From contig CAWUHX010000079.1 of the NCBI GenBank assembly GCA_963922205.1, forward strand, positions 1-64,000: 64,000 nt of DNA, in the 5' to 3' direction. Positions 21,118 to 33,663 of this stretch are shown piece by piece (position 1 is the stretch's first letter; every line of letters begins with the position of its first letter). The notes under the pieces are model-generated. The model saw only the letters and a program-made list of their open reading frames with translations, was not told where the DNA came from and did not search any database. Position numbers and translations under genes: made by a program. Source of the DNA: Romanomermis culicivorax. Its lineage: Eukaryota; Nematoda; Enoplea; Mermithida; Mermithidae.

Positions 21118-23097
21118 GTGGTGGCTTCTGACACTTGCAATATGGCAGAGGGCAGAGTCACTCGAGGTGTCACAAAACTTGAAGGTTTTTACAAAGACTT
21201 AGGACTCAAAATGTCCAAAAATGCTGAGGATTTAGCCCCTGGTGCGACTTTACCGAGGACTCCGCCTGGCATAAGGCATGATGAGGCAGATAAATCTTTC
21301 CCACTGCCGGTAGTATCTAATACTACGAGCAAGTGGAAAGGCTCTGACTCAAGTGCCATAAGCCAGAGGGCTGAGGTAAAATTGGACCCAATAAGCGTGC
21401 CCAGTTCTACAGCCCCTATAATGGCCAATAATAATATAAATAAAATGGCAATGGCAGAGGAACAATCAACTGCCAAGGGTAGAGGTGCTCAGATATTAGC
21501 GCCTATCGATAGAAGGCCGAAATTGGCCGAGGATCATATTGATCCATTTGATCAATTTAAAGAGGAACGTTTTCGACAACCTCGACAACAATTAGATATG
21601 TATCATCACGAATGCATCAACAAAAATTTTGATAATATTCTGGACAATTACCATCAGGATCCATTGGACGATCTATGATTCAAAATGAGTCAAAAGGACA
21701 ACAAAATCCGATGGTTAAACATCAAAATTGACAAAATGACGGACTCGATGATTGGAGTCCAAGGACAATTGGAAAGGTTCATCCTGGATCAGAAAGAAAC
21801 AGATATCTGAGTGAGTAGGACTACAGATAGACCATTGCAAACTGAGGATATGTGTAGAACTTTGCCAATGACGTCTGCAACCTGTATTGCCAATGACCAA
21901 AGGTTACGGCAGATGGAAGCAGATGAGTCAGAGCAAAAGTTCACAGTCAAATCTACTGTGAAATCAAAGGCTTCTACGGAAAAATGGGTAATTGAATCGC
22001 TTGCTGTTCAAGAACAAGCAAGTGATATAGTTGCTCAATTTTTCCAAGAGGCTGATGAGGAAGCAGGAGGTAGTCATAAGGAAAGCAAACATACTACATC
22101 GAAGCACAAACGATCCAAAAAGTCCACACGAGGAAATTCATCAGATTCTGATGACTCCTCAGTGGATGGATTGGAGCCTACTGTGTCAGATATAGTGAAG
22201 GCTGTAGAGTCAAAGCTACTCCTCGATGACATGACTGAAACACAGGTTCTCAGCTTCCTAAATGATCTAGAAGCAGAGTTTACCTCAGAAACTACTGATA
22301 AAATGAAGCTGGCTGCCTTACGAGCACTTTCTAAGGGTGTACCGAAAGCTACTGCCAAAAGATTCAAGAGTTACGAAAAAGCCCAAAGAAAGTTGCTCAA
22401 AGTGCAAGCTCCAGATTCAAATGTCAGTATGCAAACACGGGAGCTGATGAACATAAAGCAGGAGTTTGATGAACCTCCAGTGAAATTCCTCAAGAGAATT
22501 AGTGTGCTAGTAGATAGATTGTATCCTAATAAGACTGAAGAGTTCAGAGATCTCTTCATAATTGATATCTTTTTCTATAAAGCATCTGAAGAGTATTAGA
22601 TTGTGATAAATGGAGTGACAATGGGGGAAAGGCAAGCAGAAGTGGCTTATGTCGGTAGAAATAAATTTGGCAATGCCCCACAAAGGCAGTTTAAAAATAA
22701 AGCTATGCCAGAGCAAGCAAGGAGAGAGAAGCAAGCCCCGATCCTAGTGTCAGAAAAGAAGGATTCCGATACTTCTCTAGAGGAGAATAACTCACAGGGG
22801 ACTCAAATGGCTACTACTCCCCAAAAGGGAAAGGAGCATGAGGAACCTAGCAGTGATTCTGTTCTAGCAAAGTTATCACAGGAGATTGAGAAGTTGGCTC
22901 AATGTTATCAGGAAATAAGCCAAAAGACTGATGCTAAATTGAATGAAATTTCTGCCAAAGTTAATAAGGGCAAACCCCAAAAATCAGGCTGAAATGAGTT
23001 CAGGAAACCATATTGTCGATACCATAGAAATAATTCTCATGACACGTCCGCATGTAAAACCCTTCAATGGAAAAATGCACAAGGATGGGAGCAGTAG
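21118..23097 (+). pseudogene. Gag-like region of the inner LTR element
   Basis: One frame runs from 21118 to about 23097 with stops at 21676, 21808, 22597 and 22990. The middle part (about 21811-22599) is rich in charged residues, with a Ser/Lys stretch (KHKRSKKSTRGNSSDSDDSS) and then a helical segment with KSYEKAQRKLLKVQ and PPVKFLKRISVLVDRLYP, like the capsid C-terminal region of gypsy Gag. Just after the last stop comes YCRYHRNNSHDTSACK, a CCHC-like zinc knuckle with spacing C-x2-H-x4-H-x4-C, which would bind RNA. Role in particle assembly is inferred from position and family. The frame changes to that of pol in the overlap 22943-23097. Confidence 0.75.
21119..21136 (+). promoter_or_regulatory. 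Likely tRNA primer-binding site
   Basis: TGGTGGCTTCTGACAC begins two bases after the 5' LTR. A PBS starts with TGG because it pairs with the CCA end of a tRNA. I cannot name the tRNA from sequence alone. Confidence 0.55.
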
Positions 23098-23099
23098 AG

Positions 23100-24076
23100 G
23101 AGCTCATGCCATAGGTTATTATGGTGATACTATGGATTATGATTCTTATCAACAATCCATTGATTATCAGAATAGATTGCGGAATGAGCAACTCTATATG
23201 GCACCACAACTGCCAGCGCCTAGCCAACAGCTGATGATCACAGCTCCCCCTCAAGGTCAGGTTCAAATCAGTAGCCCTAGCCCAAGTGTTCAAGCGATTT
23301 CCGGTAGTCAACCATCCACGTCGAGTCAGACAGAGTTGGGATCTGTTAGAAGTGTTAATAGCATTGCCACTACAGGTCAAGGTGTTAGTGAGATGAAATG
23401 GCCTGGAGTATTAAAGTGTGCCATGATGAAGGAAGATTATTCAAAGGTTACAAAAGCGCATGGGATAATTCCAAATCAGGAGGAACGATTAAGGTTTTCT
23501 AAGTCTCCTTGAACTCTCCCATTTCACATTAATGTGACCATATGTACACCTAACACCAAGGCTTTAGTGGATACTGGTGTTCAGTGTTCAGTGATGTCTT
23601 CATGGTTTCTTAAGGAAGCTTTTGATGAAGAATATACCGGATATTCTGAGATACTAAAAGTCACTGTTGCTGATGGTGCCGTAGTACATGCACATGGTTA
23701 CATACAATTCAAAATGCATTGTGAATTTGGAGTTTTCTTGGTGAGGGCCATAATCATTCAAAATGTGGAGGAATATCTCATAATTGGAATGGATTTTTTA
23801 GCACATCTGGATGTTGGAGCGATGATAGATTTTGGTAAAGGTATCATGAAGCTTAGTGGAGTTGAGAAAGCTATAAGTGTTGTACCTAAAGATCATGCGA
23901 GTCATATACAAGTTATTGATTGTATAGGGGAAGCACCAATAGTACATTCAAGTCCTAGAGAGGATCAATACCCCAGAATATGCCAATTAAGTATAGTGGT
24001 TTCAGTGGTATCATGTACGAAAGTATACATACCAAACGGAACTTATGTGCTTATTAAGGCAAGATTATGGGAATGA
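23100..24076 (+). pseudogene. Protease region of the inner LTR element
   Basis: In frame 2 after a Pro/Gln/Ser-rich linker (23100-23512), the open stretch 23534-24076 has the retropepsin active site ALVDTGVQCSVMS (about 23560) and the second strand IIGMDFLAHLDVGAMIDF (about 23780). The catalytic DTG is intact. Stops at 23510 and 24074 separate it from its neighbours. It would cleave Gag and Pol in the particle. Confidence 0.85.
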
Positions 24077-24100
24077 TAGTCTAAAACAGATCCGAATTGT

Positions 24101-26017
24101 TTGGTCATAGATGGAAATAAAGATGAAAAGAAATTTAGAGTTGATAGTACACTGGTTGATGGTAAACGGGAAGACTTTGTTCTGATGATTTCAAATAATA
24201 CGGGTTCCCCATGCCAATTACAACCTATTCAGGTTGTAGGCTACTGTGACTCAATATTACAAGAAAATTCAGGAGTATCAGAAGTACAAAGTACAAGTTG
24301 TGGGATATTTAGTGTTGAAGATAATTTTAAAGCCACTCCCAGAATGTCTGTGCATGTTGCATTGGCATTTGGAGAAGCGCCATATAACATGATCTCCAAG
24401 GCTGATATGGATGAGGAATTAAAGGAAAAAGCTGTGGCAAATCTGTCTAAATACAGAGATGTTTTCAGCTTACCCAATGATCCCTTAACTACAACACCAT
24501 ATCTTACCTGCAAAATTGATACTGGTAATGCGATGCCAGTGGCAAAACATTATTACAGAGCTCCCATTAACCAAAGATCAGGGATTAGAGCTCAAGTCCA
24601 AGGCATGTTAGATAAAGGAGTTATTGAACCCAGCTGGTCACTGTGGGCTGCTCCACTTTTCCTAGTTGGGAATAAAGATGGTACCGTGAGACCAGTTGTG
24701 GACTTCAGAGGTATAAATGAAGTTACTAAGGACGATAGGTATCCTATACCTAGGATGAATGATTATTTGGATTGTCTAGGTAATGCAAAATTTTATACCA
24801 CTTTGGATCTAAAGTCTGGATATTGACTAGTCCCACTAGAGGAGAGTAGCAAGGAGAAAACTGCATTTATATGTCAGGAGGGCCTATATCAGTTTAAAGT
24901 TATGCCTTTCGGACTTTAAAATGCACCTGCAGAGTTTCAGAGAATGATGGAGAGAGTGTTGCATGGTCTAGTCTGGAGAGTCTGTTTGGTTTACATAGAT
25001 GACATCATTGTATTTTCCAAGACTTATGAGGAACATTTGGAGAATTTAGAATGGGTCTTGCAAGCTCTATGGAAAGCAAAGCTAACACTTAAACTGGAGA
25101 AGTGCGAATTTTTTCCAAAAAGTGTTCATTTTCTTGGACACTTACTGGACAAAAATGGAATCTCACCAGATCCGAAAAAAGTGAAGGCTATTATGGAATT
25201 CGTATTTCCCAATAGTGTTAAGCATATGCAACGATTTTTGGGGATACTGCAATGATGTAAGAAATTTATCCCAAACCTTGCAAATCTTGCAGAAGCGTTG
25301 TATAAGCTTACCGCTACGGGAAAGAAGAAGTTCCAAGCAACAGAGGAACATCGCCAAGTGTTTGAAGAACTGAAAAAAGCACTCACCTCAGTGCCATTTC
25401 TACGGTATCCTGTTTTTGATGGAGCTGCAGAGTTCATTCTCCAAACAGATGCCAGTGGAACTGCACTGGGAGCAGTACTTTATCAGAGGACTCAAGATGA
25501 CCAATGGGTAATAGCTTATAGCAGCCCAATCCTTAAGGAAGAGGAGAGGAAGTGGTGTACTACAGAGCGAGAATGCGTAGCGGTCGTCTATGGTCTTAAA
25601 GTTCACCGGCACTATTTGTTTGGACAAAAATTATTGATCAAAACTGATCATAAACCTCTTTTATCAATGAAAGTAAATACTCAAACCAAAGATAAATTGA
25701 AAAGATGGTATTCCATTATAAATCAATCTAATCATAGATTGGAGTATGTGCCTGGTAGACAAAATGCAATGGCTGATTTCCTCTCAAGGAAGGATGAACC
25801 CGAAGATGCTAAGGACAAGAACCCACCAAAATGGGAATATGTCTTCGAAATTCAATTTTGTAATTTCGGAGCTCAAACCAATGAAATTGAAAGCCAAGAA
25901 TTGGTACAACAATCTCAGAGGATAAGGGACAAAGAAATTGAAAGTAGAGACGAGGGAATTGTCCCCGATCAGACCAAGAAATTGACCGTCATCCAGGAAT
26001 TGACGGTAGAAAAATAG
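24101..26017 (+). pseudogene. Reverse transcriptase and RNase H of the inner LTR element
   Basis: One reading frame covers RT and RNase H with in-frame stops at 24823, 24916 and 25252. RT motifs in order: DKGVIEPSWSLWAAP, VRPVVDFRGINEVTKDD, FYTTLDLKSGY, MPFGL, the active site YIDDIIVFSK (about 24990) and FLGHLLDKNGISPDP. RNase H (25298-25790) has LQTDASGTALGAV, TERECVAVVYGLK and LIKTDHKPLL, then the linker LEYVPGRQNAMADFLSR. This is classic Ty3/gypsy pol. The three stops each hit otherwise conserved blocks, so they look like decay and not recoding. Confidence 0.93.
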
Positions 26018-26296
26018 AATATTGCACCAACTACCAAAGATACATTGCAGATCAGAGATGAAATGCAGAAGCTTACGGTAATTGATGCAGTCACAACTAG
26101 AAGACAAGCAAAACTTCAGGATCAGAGTGCAGGAAATCAAGAACCAGGTACATCTGTACCAATTGATCCTGAAAATATTGCTTGGCTTTTTCCAAATTGA
26201 GAAAAGGAATTTGAAGAGGTGAAAGAAGCAGAGAATGAAGGAAAGAAAGATAATGATAAGATCAATTATCCAATTGATCTAAAGGTTATCACTTAA

Positions 26297-27567
26297 TTGC
26301 AAAGAGAAGACACTAATCTTACCCCAATTTGGGAAAGATTAAAGGTCAAAAGCACTACGAAGTATCATAGTGGATTCTATGAGGATAACGGAGTTCTTTA
26401 TAGGGAAACTGAGGGACATGGCCATGATCAGATTGTGGTCCCGAATTCCCTCAGAGACAGCATTCTTCACCAATATCATGGAACCCTCATAATGACACAC
26501 CATGGGTTCAAAAGAACGCTGAGTGATGTCAAACAGCGGTTCTGGTGGCCTGGCATTGAAAAAGATGTCAGAAATTGTTTTGTCCTGTCTGCCAAGTGGC
26601 TACTCCCGGTAAAAGCTCCTTATCCCCATTGATACCCATTATACCTGAGGGTCCCTTTGATATAATGTCCATGGACATAGTAGGGATTGCACCCTTGAGG
26701 GAACGTTGCCCATATGTCATTGTCTTTCAGGATTATTTCACTGAATGGGTTGAAGCTATATTGATTCCTGATCAGATGGCTGAAACCATAGTGGATGCAT
26801 TCTTAGAGCATGTGATATTTAGGCACAGTACCCCAAGAAAACTTCTTAGTAATAATGGATCTGGATTGAATTCAGATCTTATGAAAGCAGTCTATAAACT
26901 GTTGGAGTGCAGAAAAATTTTCACAACGGCATACCACCCACAGGGTAATGGTATGGTTGAGAGATTTAACCAAACTCTAGTAAAGCAGCTGCGAAAGGTT
27001 GCAATTGAGGATAACAATAAATTGCCAAAGTACCTCAGGGCAGTGGTATTTGCATATAATGCCACACCCCACACAGCAACGAAATGCTCGCCATTTTCAC
27101 TGCTGGGGGGGCATGAAGCAAATTTTGGTATCAATTTCACTGCTGCCCTTAGAGTAGTTATGCCTAATGACTATGAGGCTTATAAGTATGTTTTGGCTAC
27201 CCATCTTACAAATTTGTATGAAAGTATCACCGAAAACATAAAAAAAGCCACTAAGGACAGCAAGAAATATTTTGATAATAAAATTAAAACTTCTGGTTTT
27301 AAAAATCAAGATTGGGTTCTGTTGAAAGTAGACAGACAGAAAAAACTGGGGTTACCTTGGCAAGGACCATATATCATCATCTATGATAAAAGATTGAAAG
27401 AAAATGTGCTCACAATAGGGCATTGGAATAACCCACTTAAAAAGCTGGTCGTATCGGCAAGTAGGCTAAAACACTTTCCATATGAAGGTACCGGATGGTC
27501 TCCACACGAAAAGTTTGCAGATATTCCGGGATACTCCAGTTCATCAGGTCATTATTTCTGTGTCTAA
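26297..27567 (+). pseudogene. Integrase of the inner LTR element
   Basis: The zinc finger reads HHGF...FWWPGIEKDV, then a one-base frame change at about 26577 leads to CPVCQ. The core has MSMDIVG (first Asp, about 26670), LLSNNGSGLNSD at about 26850 and HPQGNGMVERFNQTL (Glu). In the second motif the usual Asp is Asn (SNNGSG), so the DDE triad is incomplete. The C-terminal GPY/F module is present (PWQGPYIIIYDK). Stops at 26014-26296 interrupt the linker before it. It would insert the cDNA at the target and would account for the 4-bp duplication. Confidence 0.9.
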
Positions 27568-28720
27568 AAATTTTTAGCGGAAAATGCAATATACTTGTAT
27601 TTTTGTGAATAAAATTTTTATTTTTTGTGTTATTTAATCGATTTATATTTGTTTAATACTTTTTCTAAACTTGTGCAGCGAAAGGTCAAATTTTCAGATT
27701 AATATTGTTAATTTGTACACCCAATGCTGAAGTTTTTTGGTTACATTTGGGGAGGTTTACGACCAATTTTCATTCTCAATTTCAAAAGTCGTGTTTTCTC
27801 TGTGCTCCGTGTCGCACAAATCTTTTGGAAAAAAATTTTTTGTCCAGCCCAAGGACCCGAAAATTATTTTTTGGTAATTTCGTATATTGTATTGATATTG
27901 AAGTAACGATAAATGTTCTTTAACATTTTGTTTACTTCAGAAGATACAATGCGAAATAAAATTTTCAAAATTTTTATTTTTCGATGTCGAAACTAGGTGT
28001 TGCGCCTATCGCACGAAATTATTGTGCACACGCCGATCACATTAAGGCGGGCCAACTGCAAGGCCCCCAAAACAATCATTATTTTTTGACGGATGGTAAG
28101 TTTTTATTTAATTATTTCTTGGTATGTGGGATGAATTCGCCCATTTAGGTGTCTTAGGAATGATTTCTTCACACTCAATTTTCTGAATGGGTCAACCAAG
28201 GGGAAATTGAGTTGGAAGAAAAATTTCTAAGAATGTTAGGATAGGTGAAAAGAAAAAACCTAATGGATTTACGGTCCTAAAAAGCCAAAACCTAATGGTT
28301 TTTACCTTGGATCCGACTCTGAAGCATTTATTTTGGTTTTATTAAAGCCCCTGGTTTACTAAATTTATTTCTTGAATTAATCAAAAAACCTTAATTGGTT
28401 ATTTATTCATTACTTAATTTTGTTTTTTACAAAAGTATGCCATTGTGAGAGCCGCAACTGACCCGCAATTGCGGGCCCCAAAATTTGCGGCCCCAAAAAA
28501 ACCAGTCAAGTATGCCTACGGCTTTACTTTATGACTTTGACACCTAACCTCTCTAATTAATTCATTTCCCCACACTAAATCTTTTTCCTAATTTGGTGCC
28601 AGTCAAATTTGATTACTTTATTGGTCATGGTGGCCTAATGCCTTAACTTCTAATGGGTCAATGGGCAATTATTTTTTATTGTTAGACTATAGCATCAAGC
28701 GTCTGGTCGGGGTTGGGGAA
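27568..28720 (+). other. Non-coding spacer between pol and the third coding region
   Basis: No domain is recognisable; the small frames at 27705-27923 are AT-driven. A splice-donor-like ATGGTAAGT is at 28093-28101 and an acceptor-like TTGTTAG ends at 28685, 35 bp before the first ATG of the third region. Confidence 0.55.
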
Positions 28721-30420
28721 ATGGAACAATGGTTTGCCGGCGCAATGGGTTATTGGCCGCAATGACCAATGGAGCCGGAAGGGGTTCATGTTGACAACAT
28801 CGAGCCAATCCTGAAACGATTGGCCACAAGCCACTTTTGGGGGTTATGCATTGTCAGATTCGATGTGGAAAAGGTCAAGAAGACCGAGGTATGTGTCATA
28901 CCTTACAAGGTAGCAATTCAGAACCCGGAAGGGAAAGAGTTCGCTAGGCTGGTGTCATTTGTGCATATAGATGGTTCCAGCTTTGTTATCGACCTTATAA
29001 CATTGAAGCCACAGGAATGGGATCTTTTGATTTCATTCCTTTCATCGGTGGATTGTTTCTTGGTCGGTTTCAAGGTTGTGGACGATCTAGTCGCAATTTT
29101 GAATGTCTACGGATCCAGGTCAGGGACCTCAGCTCATGATAAGACAAAAATCATACAAGCCTGTATACTCCAAGGATTTGGAAAATACTGGGACTGTGAC
29201 ATTTGCCTCAGAATGATGAGGGGGCCCATGGCCAATCACGCTCATGATTTAGGTTTATGTCCTGAAAACCTTGGACTAAAAGGCCTTTTCACTTAATTTT
29301 ACTTGGCTGATGTCGGCAAATGCCAATGCAACTTTGGTGACAAAAAAGTTCGAGAAAAGTTCTTGGCTTCCAAGATTCAGGTAACTGAAATTGTGTATGC
29401 TGGCTTAGATGCCTATTACTCAATTGCCATATTTTTGGGGTTCTTTCACTACGGGTTTCGCGGCGAATTGACTGGGGTTACGGCAATGTACCCCTATGAT
29501 ATTTTGTCACCGGCCCAAGTGAAACCCTTGGCTTTCCGCTTTTATACCATCTATTCTCAAGACCTAACGGGGTTTGAGGATCGAAACTTTGTAGAAGAGA
29601 AAGACATCCTAAAAAGGCAGTTATTCAAGGTATACCACATGATGCGGCAAGAAGTAATGGCCAGGTGGGCTACACAATTTCAGAATGATCTACCAGCGTA
29701 TTTGTATCCTGCGGATATTAAAAATCCCGCTAAAGCTAAGGACCACACTTTACTGTCTGGGGTTTATCCCAAGGCGCTAAAAGCGAGTCCAAGCAAAAAG
29801 AAGGTAAACCAGTGGTAAGATTTAAGTGATCCGGAGGACATGGATACAATGGAGCAACAGGTCAATAAAACAAACGAGGTGATAAACCGACTGCATACAG
29901 AAATGTTGCAAGGAGTTTCATTTTTTAAATTGATGGATCCTGTAGATGTTGTATGGTATATCACGGCAGGTCTTGATATGAATAAAACCCTTGGACAGGA
30001 CTGGTCAAAGCAGCTGCAATCATTTAAACTCGGAACAGACTGCTACAAACCAGTGGAAATCGACATCAGTGTGGCTAAGTACGACAGAGACCATTGGATG
30101 GCGGACTTGAGGAATTATGAGCATGTCATGGACTCAACAAAGTTTTCTGCATTGGAAAAGGCATGCAACCTAATTCCTCTACCATTCTTTGTTTTCTGGC
30201 CTCATAGCTGTGCGGAGTACGATTACATACTGAGGGAATGATTAAATTATAATTTCCTCAAATCCTACTCGAAGGAGGATGCAGAGTTGATCAAAAAGAT
30301 GGCATGGAAGACCGATGATAGGGTTTTACAGAATTTCAGCATAGTGGCATCTTTACCGCCAACAGAACCCGAACATGCTGTAAAAGGCAAACGTGTTAGG
30401 ACCTGGCAAATAGGTTTGGC
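28721..30420 (+). pseudogene. Third coding region, N-terminal part: DEDDy 3'-5' exonuclease
   Basis: One frame runs from ATG 28721 to about 30420 with stops at 28763, 29294, 29816 and 30239. Three exonuclease motifs are in the right order and spacing: Exo I FDVE (Asp 28862, Glu 28868), Exo II FLVGFKVVDDLVAIL (Asp pair 29081-29086) and Exo III YAGLDAYYS (Tyr 29396, Asp 29408). SFVIDL sits between I and II. The Y-x3-D form of Exo III marks the DEDDy group (RNase D, WRN, MUT-7). The known activity of the family is 3'-to-5' removal of nucleotides from RNA or DNA. The rest (about 29430-30420) is unrecognised, with aromatic-rich stretches. All four acidic residues and the Tyr are kept although the frame has stops. 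A captured host exonuclease gene is one explanation. Confidence 0.75.
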
Positions 30421-32756
30421 TTTATGCCAATTCAGTTGGGCTTGTGTGACAAAATAGGCTCTCCAATTTCAACAGAAATAGCAAAGCACAATATAACCCA
30501 TAACAAGGATTATTGGGCCAACTGCTTTTTCTACATAACATTCTACTACGCTGAATTTGGAGCTAAAACCCTGTCGCTGCGATATGGCCTGGCACCAGAC
30601 ATGCCTACTCTTCAGACGGGTCAAATTAGATGTATACTGGCTGACTATCGGATGTATACATATGAATTTCCTGAAAAGTATATTCACCAGAGGCCTCTGC
30701 CGACGGAAGAACCTATGGTTACCTATACATATGGTAACGAAACCAAACAATCAGATTTCAGGACAAAATCCGATATACTTGACCCTGATGATGAACCCAC
30801 AGTTCGGTCAGGTCAAGTGGACGAGGACTTCAGGGAATTGAAGAGTGAGGATGAGGATAATTCCGCACTCCTGGGAGAGGAAAGCTGCAAAGAGGCTGAT
30901 GACAAAGACGCATTATTGTATATTTTGATCGCCGACCCCAAAGTAGCTTAATCTGTGATGACAGCAACTTTTGTCACGCAGCTGCAACCACAACCACAAG
31001 TTGTGACGCTGCTGCAGATGGAAATGTTGCCACCGCTGCCTGGCTTACCTATGCCGCAAGTGATAAAAACATCTATGGATGCAAGTCAGTACTTGTCCAG
31101 CATAGAAAGTCAAGCTCAGTTGGAAGAAATTCGGATTGCCCAGGACGAGCAGAACATGTATGACCAAGCTTATATTAGTCAATACATGGATGCCGAAGGT
31201 GCAGAAAAGAAGGAGGAAGAACAGACAGCAAGGACATCTAGCCATACTGTGGTGGAAACACCACAAGAGTTATCAGCCCGGCTGGCTGAAGAAGAAAAGG
31301 AAATTCAAGTATTAGCCTTGACCTGGGATACAGAAGGTGTTCCCAGATACTATACTGCTGAGGCTATAAAAAATATGAAACAAAAAGGCTTAAATGACAG
31401 GAAAATTTTCGTTAACTTGAAAAAGAAATGAAAAACAAAAGCCCGTCAAGAGAAGAAGAAGGTAGAAAAGGCAATTGCACAGCCTGCAAAGATTACGCAG
31501 TCGAAACCTGCCAAAACTTCTGCTCCAGTCTCAGCAACGGTATCCATGACCACCATAGCTTCAACTACTCCAATGTCGCAGACTGCCTCTACAGATATTT
31601 TATCTATGGCAAGGAGTCAGTCCACACAATTTCTGTCGCAAGCTACAGACACCTCTGCTTCCCGACAGCATCAGCTTAAGGTGCAGGGAGCTCCTAGCAA
31701 GCCACAAGTTGCAGGACAAAAAGTTCAAATCTTTACACCAGGGAAAATAAAGCCCTTAACTCTGGTTACTGTTGACACAAATCAACAAACACCAGAAATG
31801 ACGGTGGAGTGATTCTGGGATGTATTGTTGGATTTTTGGCAAGTTACCAAGGATAAAAGTAGAGCAAGAGGTCCAATTTTTTTTGCTACACTGGAATTGG
31901 CTAATTATTTCTGCGATGAGCAGTTTGAAGATCCGGAGATTGGGCTGATGGTCTATAAAGTGGCCAGAACTATATACAAACTGTATCAGCCACAGTTTGA
32001 TGTCCAAGGAGGATTTTTATAAGATTCCCGAAATATTTCAGAGCCACTATGGGATAGGATCATTCGTGAAATTGTTCTTGAATGGCTCACGGAATATCGA
32101 GCGAGTGTCGTATTTACAGTGGTCAGATATTCATGTTTGATGATATTTCTTAAGCTTGACTATGCCCCACTTACGGCTGAGCAGATTGGTAAACGATCAG
32201 TCTCAGCCAAAGTGTTTGCAAACGTCATTCTGTTACAGGAGTATCCAAGTGCCACTGCTTCAGATGTTTTTAAGACTGCCTATCGCTCAGTGATGTATAA
32301 TTACAGTCAGCAAGTGGCGGAGATGGATGTCAAAAGGTCAGGTAGCCCAAGTCATCCGACTACTGTTAAATTTAGCAAAGTTCAGAACAATGCAGGACAG
32401 ACCTTTCGAGCACCTGGACTCGCAAGCAGTCAAGGTGGTGGTCAAGGAGCCACAGTTGGTGTAACCAACCAGGTCTCCACTGGCCCCAGTACTGGCACTG
32501 GGCAAGCACCCAGAATGGTTCCGAAACAACAGCAACCTATGCAGCATCCACAGGCTGCCAGGGGAGCTTGTGGAGGATGGGGAAGGGGTGCCCAACCTGG
32601 CCAGTTTCATTTCAACAATCTAAACAGGGGCAGAGCTGGTTATGTTGGTGGCCGAGGTATATACCGAGGACAACACCCTCGTGGTGCATTCCAAGGTCGT
32701 GGAGGTCATCAACAAGGCTAGCAGCAAGGCGGTGGGCAACAACAACAATAATTTTA
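30421..32756 (+). pseudogene. Third coding region, C-terminal part: acidic, helical and RGG/Gln-rich
   Basis: After a frame change near 30420 the reading frame continues to about 32756, with stops at 30949, 31429, 31810, 32020 and 32719. In order: a segment with ITHNKDYWANCFFYITFYYAEFG; an Asp/Glu-rich tail; a Gln/Pro-rich segment; a coiled-coil-like charged segment (LAEEEKEIQVLALTWD); a Ser/Thr/Gln linker; a globular helical segment (about 31825-32320); and a Gly/Arg-rich end with GGWGRGAQPGQFHF, GGRGIYRGQHPRG and GRGGHQQG. Such RGG tails bind RNA. Together with the exonuclease part this would be one protein of roughly 1,340 residues. No envelope features (signal peptide, anchor) are seen. 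Confidence 0.6.
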
Positions 32757-33663
32757 GCTGCAAAAATCTTGGTCTAAAATCTTCCATTCTTGGTCAAATT
32801 TCATTTATTCAAAAAACATAAAAACACAAAAACATAATAAAATCACAAAAATCCAAAAACATTACAAAATACAAAAATACAAAAATATTATTTAAATTTT
32901 TGGTTGTGTTGTTGCTCTCAAAAATTTCGTTTTGGCCAAGCTCATTGCTTGAGTCCACATTTTTGGTTTAAATTATTTCACTTATTTTTGCATTTATTGT
33001 TGTTTTTCTCCTATTCGATTCTCATCATTTTGCCTCGTAAAATTTTCTTGTCAGTATTTTTGTGCCTTGCATATTTTATTTTCTTTTCTTGTCATTTGTG
33101 CCTCGTATTTTAAAAATTTTTGCTCAATATTTTTCGCCCTACTAGTTTTGTAATTACTTGTTCGTCATATAGTTTTTTAAAATTTTTTCGTACGAAAAAT
33201 CGATGGTGAACCAAATGGGCGATGGAGTAGACGAAAGTAACCGATTACTGCAGGGATTGGGATGCTGCTACCAAAGACAATCCACGTCACTCAATGGGAG
33301 GAGACAATCTATAGTGGAGGAAGGTACCTAGGAACCTCAAGGCATGCTGGTGATGCCAGGGGAAAGTCAAGCTGATGCAGAGTCATTGATCTGTCAGGTG
33401 CTGGATCAATGATCAATCGTCCCGCGGCATCTCAGTGGAGAGACCTGGGTAACCTTGTAAAAAGACTTGACGTTGGAGGTTGTCATGACTCATACACCCT
33501 TCGGGGTCAGGTCAAGACAATTATGACCCATACACCCTTCTAGGTCGGATCATAATTTTTTTATGAAGTTGGGATCCAGTAGTAGGTCATACTGTAAAAG
33601 GTAAAAGTCCTGCTCACAGTTTCCTTCTTCACCTCCCGTTGATCAGTTTCAAGGCATGAGGGA
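32757..33663 (+). other. 3' untranslated part of the inner LTR element
   Basis: AT-rich, no gene. A tract of repeated CAAAAACA-like sequence is at 32815-32890 and a T-rich tract at about 32960-33190. Two TGACTCATACACCC / TGACCCATACACCC phrases lie at about 33486-33533. The purine stretch AAGGCATGAGGGA just before the 3' LTR may be the polypurine tract but is weak. Confidence 0.5.

Noticed and set aside
24820-25260. Stop-codon recoding in pol
   Set aside because: Different stop codons (TGA, TAA) hit conserved RT blocks and other stops occur in gag and the third region, so simple decay explains them.
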